The notes under the pieces: generated by a model
Databases searched by the model: none
Told to the model about the DNA's origin: nothing
Seen by the model: only the letters and a program-made list of their open reading frames with translations
Assembly: GCA_011048855.1 (NCBI GenBank)
Contig: DSCZ01000152.1
Coordinates: 1 to 12,116, forward strand
DNA length: 12,116 nucleotides
Source of the DNA: Desulfobacteraceae bacterium
Lineage (GTDB): Bacteria; Desulfobacterota; DSM-4660; Desulfatiglandales; Desulfatiglandaceae
Reading direction: 5' to 3'
In this document: positions 6,517-12,116 of the stretch, piece by piece
Layout: each line of letters begins with the position of its first letter
How positions within the stretch are numbered: position 1 is the stretch's first letter
Position numbers and translations under genes: made by a program

Positions 6517-7869
6517 ATGTGGGCAATGCGTAGCGTGAGTTTGATGATATCCATGGCGGTGTTCCTAATCACGGGAACAGTGCAAGCGGGGAGATCGAAT
6601 CAACGAATTGAGATGAAATATTTGGGCTGTACACCACAGGGTACGGTGGGCTTGCTCTATGCTGGCAATGAAGCGCTTTCTCCCGGGATCGAAGGTTTTT
6701 TAATGACGCGGTTGATTGTTAATAAGGCAAAATTAAACCTGCCGATTGCCAGGTTTGTGATCAAGACGGTAACTAAAAAAGAAATCTTTGTGGACGTGAT
6801 TCGTTGGGGTGAAGGATGGAGAAGAGATGACATTCAATATGGGGAGATATCAGGAAAGGATTTGAGAAATTTTCAGGCATTTCAAAAATTGATGTATGAA
6901 GGTAAAAGGAAGTACGCTGCATCTGATTTTTCCGGCGCACACCAGGACTTTCTATCTGCACTTGAACTTCAACCCTCAAGCCGGGAATGCATGAACTGGT
7001 TGTCTAGAACCGGAGGAAAAACCAACCAGGGTAATGCTATCATAAATCGCATGGGATTTCCAACGGGATATGAAAGAATGCTTGATAACGCCCAAGCCGT
7101 ATATCGGAATCCTTCAGGCACTTGGGAAGTTGTTTTGCCAGAATCGATTGGGATGGTGTACGTGCCTTCGGGAAGCTTTATTCAGGGTAGTGATGCTCAT
7201 CATGAGGATGAAATCCCGCCGAAAACCATTGATTTGAAAGATTACTGGATTTCAAAAACAGAGGTGACGCTACGTCAGTATGAGGAATTCGCCCGGAGCA
7301 CGGGGAGGCAGATGCCGGATGACGAAGGATACGCAAGGGATCGCTATCCCGTGATGAGCGTTACATGGTTTGATGCCCGGGAGTTCCACAGGTGGCTCAG
7401 CCGGAGGACCGGTTTGACCTTCCGATTGCCAACGGAAGCCCAATGGGAGAAGGCAGCTCGCGGAGACTCTGATGAACGCCCCTATCCCTGGGGTTTCCAG
7501 GAGAATGGCTCGGGTGGAATTTATTATTGCAATTCAAGAGAACACAAAGCAGACGGCTTTGAATACCTGGCGCCGGTGGATGCCTTTCCTATCGGAGCCT
7601 CACCCTATGGGGTCCTGCAGATGGCGGGAAATGTGGCTGAGTGGGTTCGGGACTGGTACGACCCCGCTTATTACTCTCAAAAACATACAATGAAAGATCC
7701 CCAAGGCCCGGCTTCAGGAACGCAACGGGTCGTTCGCGGAGGAAGCTACGTGGGATTTGATTTTGCGACCCGGGTTAGCAAGCGTAACGCCATGAAGCCG
7801 GATGAGAAAAACAATTATACGGGGTTTCGTATTGTGCTCGAGGGATCAAATGAGAGGACGATCCAATGA
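6517..7869 (+). CDS. secreted TPR/SUMF1 (FGE-sulfatase fold) protein, probably non-catalytic
   Basis: The product has 450 residues and starts at ATG with AAGG (6505-6508) upstream, 18 bases after the kinase gene. It has a signal peptide (about 1-24, cleavage after VQA), a small beta domain (about 30-110) and a TPR-like helical pair (about 117-152). A formylglycine-generating-enzyme/SUMF1 fold follows (about 210-442), with MVYVPSGSFIQGSD, ISKTEVTLRQYEEF, RLPTEAQWEKAARG, YPWG, QMAGNVAEWVRDWY, RVVRGGS and YTGFRIV. The cysteine pair that binds copper in true formylglycine-generating enzymes, expected in the RVVRGGSY...GFR stretch (406-438), is absent. It is therefore more likely a binding or scaffold fold than a sulfatase-maturing enzyme. 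SUMF1-fold proteins often accompany Ser/Thr kinases in such operons. It is the last clear gene of the operon. Confidence 0.9.
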   Translation: MWAMRSVSLMISMAVFLITGTVQAGRSNQRIEMKYLGCTPQGTVGLLYAGNEALSPGIEGFLMTRLIVNKAKLNLPIARFVIKTVTKKEIFVDVIRWGEGWRRDDIQYGEISGKDLRNFQAFQKLMYEGKRKYAASDFSGAHQDFLSALELQPSSRECMNWLSRTGGKTNQGNAIINRMGFPTGYERMLDNAQAVYRNPSGTWEVVLPESIGMVYVPSGSFIQGSDAHHEDEIPPKTIDLKDYWISKTEVTLRQYEEFARSTGRQMPDDEGYARDRYPVMSVTWFDAREFHRWLSRRTGLTFRLPTEAQWEKAARGDSDERPYPWGFQENGSGGIYYCNSREHKADGFEYLAPVDAFPIGASPYGVLQMAGNVAEWVRDWYDPAYYSQKHTMKDPQGPASGTQRVVRGGSYVGFDFATRVSKRNAMKPDEKNNYTGFRIVLEGSNERTIQ

Positions 7870-8024
7870 GGCCTCGTATATCATATCACTCCCCTCCGTT
7901 TAACGGGACGGGGTGGCGGTTGAGCATGCTGTCCATTGCCTATGTCGATCAGCTCGAAACAACCGCCGCCCTGTCCCATCTCATTCATTCGTTGCCAACG
8001 CATTGTCGTGAGTCAGGGATTTGA
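7866..8024 (+). CDS. small overlapping ORF of 52 residues, uncertain
   Basis: The ATG overlaps the stop of the SUMF1 gene as ATGA, a common sign of translational coupling. The product has 52 residues; its C-terminal half (LSMLSIAYVDQLETTAALSHL onwards, from about residue 19) could form helices. There is no own Shine-Dalgarno and no recognised family. The sequence contains both arms of a long inverted repeat (7905-7977), so it may instead be a non-coding hairpin or the remnant of a larger gene. Confidence 0.25.
   Translation: MRPRISYHSPPFNGTGWRLSMLSIAYVDQLETTAALSHLIHSLPTHCRESGI
7905..7977. repeat. long inverted repeat with 18-bp arms
   Basis: The arms at 7905-7922 and 7960-7977 are complementary over 18 bases, with only two G-T pairs in RNA, around a 37-base loop. 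An inner GAGC/GCTC pair (7922-7925 with 7952-7955) partly overlaps the arm. No T tract follows, so this is not an ordinary intrinsic terminator. It could be an RNA processing or regulatory hairpin between the operon and the PDZ gene, or a small mobile repeat. Confidence 0.65.
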
Positions 8025-8079
8025 ATGGCGAGGAAACAAAGGGATGACCTGAAGATGAATGATTATCAGGAGGTTAAAG

Positions 8080-9061
8080 ATGATTAAAGGTAAACGGGTT
8101 GGGTTTACGTTGGCTGTATTTGTTTTGGCCGGGCTGGCAGCAGCAAATTGGGCGGCCAATGAAGATATAACGAATAGAGTTTTTTGGAGGGGATGAGGGA
8201 GTTCTTGAGGTCCGTGTTCAACCCGATAGCGGCGCGCCGCTGATTTTCCATGAATCCGGCGCTGAGCCGCCGTTCAAAGGCGGCACCTGGGTGTTTGCAG
8301 GTGACCCCCATCGCCTGGTGGGAGAGTCCTACTCCATCAGCTTGAAAAACCGGTCACATAGGCGGATCAAGGTGGTCTTGGGGATTGACGGTGTAAACGT
8401 GTTTCGCAAAAAAGATCTGTTCCATACGGCAAAGGATGATGTGGGCTGGATCATCGGCCCGGAGAAAGAGATCATTGTCCGGGGTTGGCAGGTTAGTTCA
8501 TCCCGGGCCGAACGCTTCGTGTTCAGCCCCTCCGAATGGAGTGAAGGCGAAGGCACGGGCGGCAGGATCGGTGAAATGTTGATTGATGTGTATACTGAAT
8601 ACCGTCCCAGGGAAATGATAGCTAGAAAAGTTATCGTCGGTAAAGACGGCCAAGAAAGAGTTGTACTAAGCGGGCCACCATCAAGAGCTCCGGTTGGTAC
8701 CACTTCCGGGGAGAATGTTGACAGCGGCGTGAGGACGGTTAGATTCACGGCTTCATCCCCACGTCCAGACGCCCGGGCCAGGATTGTCTATGGGCGGAAG
8801 AGCGACATCATCATGGACCGTCTGGGTATCCGGGTGCGCGAAAACGGCTATGACCAGCTTGAAGTGACATACGTCGTACCCTCCGGAAAAGCCGATGAAG
8901 CGGGAATCCGGGAAGGAGACATCCTGGTAAAGGTGGATACGTTGCGTGACTCGGATCGATCTGATCTGAGGCGCATGTTGAGCCGGAAGCGCGCGGGGGA
9001 ATACATATTCCTCGATCTTCGCCGTGGGGATAACGGCTTGAAGCTGAAGATCCGTTTGTAG
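8080..9061 (+). CDS. secreted PDZ-domain protein, interrupted by a +1 frameshift at a T6 run
   Basis: The gene starts at ATG 8080 with a perfect AGGAGG (8068-8073) six bases upstream. The first frame gives a signal peptide (MIKGKRVGFTLAVFVLAGLA) and runs into TGA at 8194-8196. The second frame is open from 8171 to the stop at 9059-9061. Removing one T from the T6 run (8180-8185) joins both as ITNRVFGGDEGVLEVRV and yields one 326-residue protein. It has a beta domain with GIDGVNVF and IIVRGWQ...FVFS motifs, familiar from secreted proteins of unknown function (about 60-170), a low-complexity linker, and a C-terminal PDZ domain (about 235-325) with LGIRVRE and EAGIREGDILVKVD. The internal GTG at 8291 is not a natural start. 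This could be a pseudogene, a phase-variable gene or an assembly indel. Confidence 0.75.
8180..8185 (+). other. T6 homopolymer at the frameshift in the PDZ gene
   Basis: The two coding frames overlap between 8171 and 8194, and this run is the only homopolymer of six there. With five T residues the frame is restored and the junction reads naturally. Length variation of such a run is a classic way to switch a gene on and off, and also a classic sequencing error. Confidence 0.55.
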
Positions 9062-9122
9062 TTTAGCAGCTATTTTGAATGCTTCGAGTACTCCTTGAAT
9101 ATTCATCCCTTTTATGTAACAG

Positions 9123-9175
9123 CGGCGGCGGGAAAACCCCTTCTTCCCCTTCCTATTCCCGCCGCCGTCCTTTTT
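9123..9175 (+). terminator. intrinsic terminator after the PDZ gene
   Basis: A perfect 12-bp GC-rich stem (9123-9134 with 9156-9167, arms CGGCGGCGGGAA and TTCCCGCCGCCG) encloses a pyrimidine-rich 21-base loop. Five T residues follow at 9171-9175. It lies 61 bases after the stop codon and separates this gene from the metallophosphoesterase remnant. Confidence 0.8.
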
Positions 9176-9199
9176 CATTTGAAATAAAAGGATAAATTT

Positions 9200-9337
9200 A
9201 TGCTATTGGGTGTGTTTCCGGATGTGCGCGGCAACCTGGATTTCCTGGAGAAAGGATTGGACAGGCTGAAAGCCCGGGGAGCCGAAAAGCTGGTGTTCCT
9301 GGGCGACGTGGTACAACCTGAGTTCCCGAAAAAGTAA
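9200..9337 (+). pseudogene. metallophosphoesterase N-terminal remnant truncated by an IS1634-family element
   Basis: The ATG is preceded by AAAAGGA (9186-9192). Its 45 residues begin like a YfcE/MJ0936-type phosphodiesterase: MLLGVFPDVRGNLDFL, then RLKARGAEKLVFLGDVV. The first metal motif, normally DxHGN, reads DVRGN, so the metal-binding histidine is replaced by arginine. The second motif GDVV (35-38) is intact. Codon 40 coincides with the first base of the insertion sequence (9317), and the last residues are encoded by the element. Intact family members are about 150-250 residues long. The rest of the gene does not reappear on the other side of the element. Confidence 0.75.
9317..9328 (+). 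repeat. left terminal inverted repeat of the IS1634-family element
   Basis: CCTGAGTTCCCG matches the inverted right end in 10 of 12 positions. The coding similarity of the interrupted metallophosphoesterase gene stops at this point. Confidence 0.6.
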
Positions 9338-9387
9338 CGATGAGATGGCAATGACCCGCTGATAATGCTGAAAAAATACGATTTCTC

Positions 9388-9416
9388 TTGTTTGTTGCCT
9401 CGTTACGTATTATAAT
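9388..9416 (+). promoter_or_regulatory. promoter of the IS1634-family transposase
   Basis: TTGTTT (9388-9393) and TATAAT (9411-9416) are separated by 17 bp, a good sigma70-type promoter. Transcription would start near 9423, about 20 bases before the GTG start codon at 9445. The -10 box lies in the middle of a palindrome (9400-9426). Confidence 0.6.
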
Positions 9417-9426
9417 ATTGTAACGA
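9400..9426. promoter_or_regulatory. palindromic operator-like site TCGTTAC-N13-GTAACGA over the transposase -10 box
   Basis: Perfect 7-bp arms at 9400-9406 and 9420-9426 are centred on 9413, within the -10 box. The same heptamer occurs near both ends of the element. A protein that binds the ends, the transposase itself, could thus also bind here and repress its own promoter. The geometry is seen; the regulation is inference. Confidence 0.45.
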
Positions 9427-9444
9427 GAATAAGAGGAGTTGTAA

Positions 9445-11052
9445 GTGGCGGCTATCGTGTACCAGACCAATAAAAAGACCGGGGTCACCTATGCGTACGA
9501 GTCGATCTCATACTGGGATAAGGATAAGCAGCAGTCCCGGGCGAAACGTAAATGCATAGGCCGATTGGACTCTAAAACACAGAAAATCATTCCCACCCGG
9601 AAAAGAAAGGCGCGGGCAGTAGGGCAAGAAGCAAAACGGGGCCCCGTACCGATCACACGAACAGCCCGCTGTTTTTACGGAGCCACCTACCTGTTCGACC
9701 GCATCGGGCAAGATACCGGCGTGACTGAGGATTTGAAGACTTGCTTTCCCGACAGTTACCGGAAGATTTTGTCGATCGCCTATTATTTGATTTTAGAGGA
9801 CAGAAATCCGCTGAGCCGTTTTCCTCGCTGGGCGGCCATCCATTCGCATCCTTACGGCGGCGCCATCTCATCCCAAAGAAGCAGCGAACTCTTCGCCTCC
9901 CTTACCGAAAAGGCCAGACAGCGTTTCTTTCAGCTTCAGGGAAAACGCCGGGTGGACAGAGAATACCTGGCCTATGACAGCACGTCCATTTCCAGTTATT
10001 CAAAAAGCCTCAGGCAGGTTCGCTATGGCAAAAACAAAGATCATGAGCATCTGGCACAAATCAATCTGAGTCTGCTGTTCGGGCAACAATCCCGCCTGCC
10101 GTTTTCTTACCGGAAGCTGGCAGGAAACATTCCCGACGTGAAGACTCTTAGGAAATTGCTGGCCGACATGAACACCCTGGGTTATGAAAAGATCAAAGTG
10201 GTCTTGGATCGGGGCTTTTTCAGTGCAGCCAACATCAACGATCTGTACAAGCATCATATGAAGTTTTTGATCGCAGCCAAGCTGTCGCTGAAACTGGTGC
10301 AGACACATCTGGACACAGTTCGGGACAAGATGCGCATCTGGACCCATTATAGTCAGGCCCACCAACTCTATACTTATTCTGTGCCCATCACCTGGAATTA
10401 TGTCCAGGATCGCCCCTACAAGGGTGATACCATTAAGGCGGATCGTCGAATGTATCTTCATCTGTATTATTCCCCAGAGCGAGCACTGGAGGATGAAAAA
10501 TCCTTCAACAACTCGATGGCCGTTTTGCAGCAAGAGTTGGAAAGCGACCAGCGCCATCCGGATCATGAGAAAAAGTATGCCAAATATTTTGAAGCTAAAA
10601 GCACGCCGGTCAGGGGCACAAAGGTGGTTGCCAAAGATGAAGCTATGGCAGAGGCGAAACGCAATTACGGTTATTTTACCCTATTGAGCAACGAGATAAA
10701 GGATGCAGTGGAGGCACTGGAGATCTATCGGAACAAGGACCTGATAGAAAAGGCTTTCGACAATCTGAAAGAACGGCTTAATCTGCGCCGGGTGGCTGTC
10801 TCATCGGAACAAAGTCTGGATGGCAAGCTCTTTGTGCAGTTCATCGCCCTCATATTTTTATCATATATCACAAAGAAAATGCAGGAAAACAAACTGTTCA
10901 AGGACCATACGATGCAGCAGGTTCTGGATGATTTCGATATCATTGAATGCTTTGAAGTGCCGGGTCAGCGACTGATGATTGGCGAAACAACAAAACGACA
11001 GATGGAGCTGTACACCAAATTAGGCGTCACGCCGCCTGCCTCGTTACAATAG
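9445..11052 (+). CDS. IS1634-family transposase (DDE, IS4 superfamily)
   Basis: The product has 535 residues. The GTG start is preceded by AGAGGAG (9432-9438) six bases upstream. It carries the IS4-type RNase H-like catalytic core: first Asp in LAYDSTS (D178), second Asp in VVLDRGFFS (D255) and the Glu of the Y-R-E-K signature in IYRNKDLIEKAFDNLKERL (E435). An N-terminal beta stretch with YAYESISYWDKDKQQSR (16-32) is typical of this group, as is the block RKLAGNIPDVKTL (223-235). The frame is intact and of full length for the family, so the enzyme could be active. Its last codons overlap the right-end heptamer: the stop codon at 11050-11052 follows TCGTTAC directly. Confidence 0.95.
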   Translation: MAAIVYQTNKKTGVTYAYESISYWDKDKQQSRAKRKCIGRLDSKTQKIIPTRKRKARAVGQEAKRGPVPITRTARCFYGATYLFDRIGQDTGVTEDLKTCFPDSYRKILSIAYYLILEDRNPLSRFPRWAAIHSHPYGGAISSQRSSELFASLTEKARQRFFQLQGKRRVDREYLAYDSTSISSYSKSLRQVRYGKNKDHEHLAQINLSLLFGQQSRLPFSYRKLAGNIPDVKTLRKLLADMNTLGYEKIKVVLDRGFFSAANINDLYKHHMKFLIAAKLSLKLVQTHLDTVRDKMRIWTHYSQAHQLYTYSVPITWNYVQDRPYKGDTIKADRRMYLHLYYSPERALEDEKSFNNSMAVLQQELESDQRHPDHEKKYAKYFEAKSTPVRGTKVVAKDEAMAEAKRNYGYFTLLSNEIKDAVEALEIYRNKDLIEKAFDNLKERLNLRRVAVSSEQSLDGKLFVQFIALIFLSYITKKMQENKLFKDHTMQQVLDDFDIIECFEVPGQRLMIGETTKRQMELYTKLGVTPPASLQ

Positions 11053-11054
11053 CG

Positions 11055-11066
11055 CGGGAATTTAGG
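11055..11066 (-). repeat. right terminal inverted repeat of the IS1634-family element
   Basis: CGGGAATTTAGG is the inverted counterpart of the left end (10 of 12 positions). It lies directly after the transposase stop codon. The following sequence is SUMF1-type coding DNA. Confidence 0.6.
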
Positions 11067-11215
11067 ATTGAAGCCGCGGGAACGGCGGGCATCGTGTTCT
11101 GCGCGGCGGCAGCTGGGACTACGGCGACAAATGCTGCCGTTCAGCCTTTCGTAGCCTCGTCAATCCGTCCTTCCGCCGCAACAACCTCGGTTTCAGTCCG
11201 GTGATGGAGCCCTAA
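11067..11215 (+). pseudogene. C-terminal remnant of a second SUMF1/FGE-sulfatase-fold gene
   Basis: The frame is open from 11072 and ends at TAA 11213-11215. From 11084 it encodes 43 residues of the family's hallmark C-terminus: HRVLRGGSWDYGDKCCRSAF, then NPSFRRNNLGFSPV. The N-terminal 200 or more residues are missing and the sequence starts directly at the insertion-sequence end. It differs from the complete SUMF1 protein at 6517-7869 (two cysteines in DKCC, NNLGFS instead of YTGFRIV), so it is a separate paralogue, not a duplicated end. Confidence 0.8.
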
Positions 11216-11430
11216 TGTGATGGATTACGAAAGCTTATGGAGTTGGGGTTTGGGCGTTTGGCTTTGGGAAGAGTGAGATTGCAGGAAGGCTCATGATAGA
11301 TAAAGAAAACGCTTTAGAGTCGATCTTGGCGCCGGGTCAATCAGTGGATTCGGATATAATTTGGTTGGAAATGGAATCAGTGGTTTGAACCGCTTGCTAT
11401 AGAGTCAGGAAAATTTGCTTGAGGTGACGC
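11216..11430. other. spacer with weak regulatory and small-ORF signals
   Basis: No clear gene is seen here. A 31-codon ORF (11293-11388) has a good AGGAAGG Shine-Dalgarno. A TATAAT box (11355-11360) lies 75 bases before the next gene, but without a matching -35 element at 16-18 bp. Either could belong to the expression of the gene at 11431. Confidence 0.35.
11293..11388 (+). CDS. possible 31-residue small protein, uncertain
   Basis: The ATG is preceded four bases upstream by AGGAAGG, a better ribosome binding site than several real genes here have. The product (MIDKENALESILAPGQSVDS and 11 further residues) is acidic and has no signal peptide or known motif. It may be a remnant of a decayed gene or chance. 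Confidence 0.2.
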   Translation: MIDKENALESILAPGQSVDSDIIWLEMESVV

Positions 11431-11643
11431 ATGGACATTAGGAAACAATTGCTTATCGGAATACTGCTGATTGGATTGGTTGCCGGACTTTCCGCCGTCG
11501 GGACGCGGGCGGAGATCAAGGGAAAAAGCGGCGGGAACTGGATTATAAGCAAGGGGGCCGCCCATGGGGTGAAGACCGGCATGACCGGTTACTTCTGGAC
11601 CCATGTGCGCTCCGGGGAAAAGGAGTATCCTTGTTTGTTCTGA
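11431..11643 (+). CDS. secreted protein with GxxxGV..GM fold fragment, frameshifted
   Basis: The ATG is preceded by GAGGTGA (11421-11427). The product has 70 residues: a signal peptide (about 1-27, cleavage after TRA), then a small beta domain with WIISKGAAHGVKTGMTGYFW (37-56). This resembles secreted proteins that carry a G..GVK.GM turn. The frame stops at 11641-11643. A different frame is open from about 11584 onward and continues with SDAFGEASLDRLKKITKTNE, which reads as the natural continuation. One extra base between about 11612 and 11640 would explain this. That second frame runs without a stop into the next gene. Confidence 0.55.
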   Translation: MDIRKQLLIGILLIGLVAGLSAVGTRAEIKGKSGGNWIISKGAAHGVKTGMTGYFWTHVRSGEKEYPCLF

Positions 11644-11719
11644 TGCGTTTGGCGAGGCATCTCTGGACAGACTAAAAAAAATCACGAAGACGAATGAAGT
11701 GGCCGCGGTGAGGGTAGGA

Positions 11720-12116
11720 ATGAAACTGGGTCTTACCCTGGTGATCATGGCAGTGACACTCTCCATGGTCTATTCAGCCCTTCTGGGGAGGCAGGTGTTC
11801 ATCCCGGATATCCTGGAAAGGCCAGGAAAGTACAGAAATCAAACCATAGAGATAACCGGGAGAGTGGTCGACGTGGTGAAGTCCTCAGGTCAAGGTGACC
11901 GGGGCTATTATGCAGTGAAACACTTCTCTAGTGGCAGAATTATCAGAGTGGCAGCGGAAACATTGCCTGATTTACAGACCGAGGTAACCCTTCTGGGTTT
12001 GGTGCAGCTTTCGGGATCGGAACAGGGATTTTACATCCGGGAGATCATGCGCTCAAATAACCCTCGACTTATGGATGAAGAACACATTCTTTCTGGCATG
12101 CGCTGCAGTATTAGGG
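11720..12116 (+). CDS. membrane-anchored protein with possible OB-fold domain, partial (3' end outside window)
   Basis: The frame is open to the right edge, 132 residues from the ATG at 11720, with weak GAGGGTAGGA upstream. It begins with a hydrophobic segment (about 3-23), a signal anchor or signal peptide. It then reads PGKYRNQTIEITGRVVDVVK (35-54), GYYAVKHFSSGRIIRVAAET (62-81), TEVTLLGLVQLSG (87-99) and GFYIREIM (103-110). This pattern of short strands around a G-V motif is typical of a small OB-fold domain such as those of NirD/CcmE-like or DUF-type membrane proteins. The upstream frame is open as well, so the start could lie further up if both parts form one protein. The assignment to an OB fold is tentative. 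Confidence 0.6.
   Translation, partial: MKLGLTLVIMAVTLSMVYSALLGRQVFIPDILERPGKYRNQTIEITGRVVDVVKSSGQGDRGYYAVKHFSSGRIIRVAAETLPDLQTEVTLLGLVQLSGSEQGFYIREIMRSNNPRLMDEEHILSGMRCSIR

Larger units (their letters stand above)
9317..11066 (+). mobile_element. IS1634-family insertion sequence, apparently complete (about 1.75 kb)
   Basis: The ends are imperfect inverted repeats: CCTGAGTTCCCG at the left (9317-9328) and, read inwards from the right end, CCTAAATTCCCG (11066-11055), 10 of 12 identical. Both ends carry a subterminal GTAACGA heptamer (9334-9340 and, inverted, 11041-11047). The intact transposase lies between. No target duplication is visible next to the ends, and the flanking genes do not match: metallophosphoesterase start on the left, SUMF1 end on the right. 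The element has probably mediated or suffered a deletion or recombination after insertion. The exact ends are inferred from the repeats. Confidence 0.7.

Noticed and set aside
6517..7869. Annotation as an active formylglycine-generating enzyme
   Set aside because: The required cysteine pair is missing; only the fold is supported.
10000..10566. Minus-strand open frame of 188 codons within the IS1634-family transposase gene
   Set aside because: Shadow of an intact transposase with its catalytic residues; no start signals.
9397..11047. 10-bp direct repeat GCCTCGTTAC (9397-9406 and 11038-11047) as target duplication
   Set aside because: The second copy overlaps the end of the transposase gene, and both contain the element's own heptamer. 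The terminal inverted repeats lie further out.
1..12116. CRISPR array, tRNA or rRNA genes
   Set aside because: No regularly spaced repeats, cloverleaf structures or rRNA-like sequence were seen by eye.

Overview
The window comes from a Gram-negative bacterium of moderate GC content. Its gene set includes a Ser/Thr kinase, an FHA-domain sigma54 activator, SUMF1-fold proteins, a PDZ protein and secreted proteins without known family. Such sets are typical of signalling-rich lineages such as Acidobacteriota/Aminicenantes-like bacteria, Planctomycetes or Myxococcota. The sequence alone does not fix the phylum. No RNA genes or CRISPR arrays were seen.

Layout. (1) 1-~388: the 5' part of an IS1380-family transposase gene on the minus strand, running off the left edge, with its extended -10 promoter. 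It abuts (2) 391-1188, a membrane-anchored, helix-rich protein that appears to have lost its 5' part to the element and has a probable one-base frameshift near its end. (3) 1189-1594: about 400 bp without a convincing gene, ending in a good sigma54 promoter. (4) 1595-3418: an FHA-AAA+-Fis sigma54 activator. (5) 3419-3620: a spacer with a second sigma54 promoter. (6) 3621-7869: a compact four-gene operon encoding a small secreted protein, a larger secreted protein, a PEGA-TM-Ser/Thr kinase and a secreted TPR/SUMF1 protein. A strong hairpin terminator lies between the first two genes. (7) 7870-8079: a small overlapping ORF carrying a long hairpin. (8) 8080-9061: a secreted PDZ protein with a frameshift at a T6 run, followed by a terminator. 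(9) 9200-9337: the first 39 codons of a metallophosphoesterase gene, cut by (10) an IS1634-family element (about 9317-11066). On its far side lies (11) the C-terminal end of a second SUMF1 gene. (12) 11216-12116: a frameshifted secreted protein and a partial membrane-anchored, possibly OB-fold protein running off the right edge.

The most interesting unit is 1533-7869. The regulator reads phosphothreonine through its FHA domain and activates sigma54 RNA polymerase. Good sigma54 promoters precede both the regulator and the operon, and the operon contains the kinase that could make the phospho-signal. A closed loop can be proposed: periplasmic PEGA sensor, kinase, FHA activator, sigma54, then secreted proteins plus more kinase. 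An 11-bp sequence shared upstream of both promoters is a candidate activator site. The parts are seen in the sequence; the wiring is inference.

The flanks are eroded. Two insertion sequences of different families, two gene remnants and three apparent +1 frameshifts lie around an intact core. Some of the frameshifts may be assembly indels, since two coincide with homopolymer runs.
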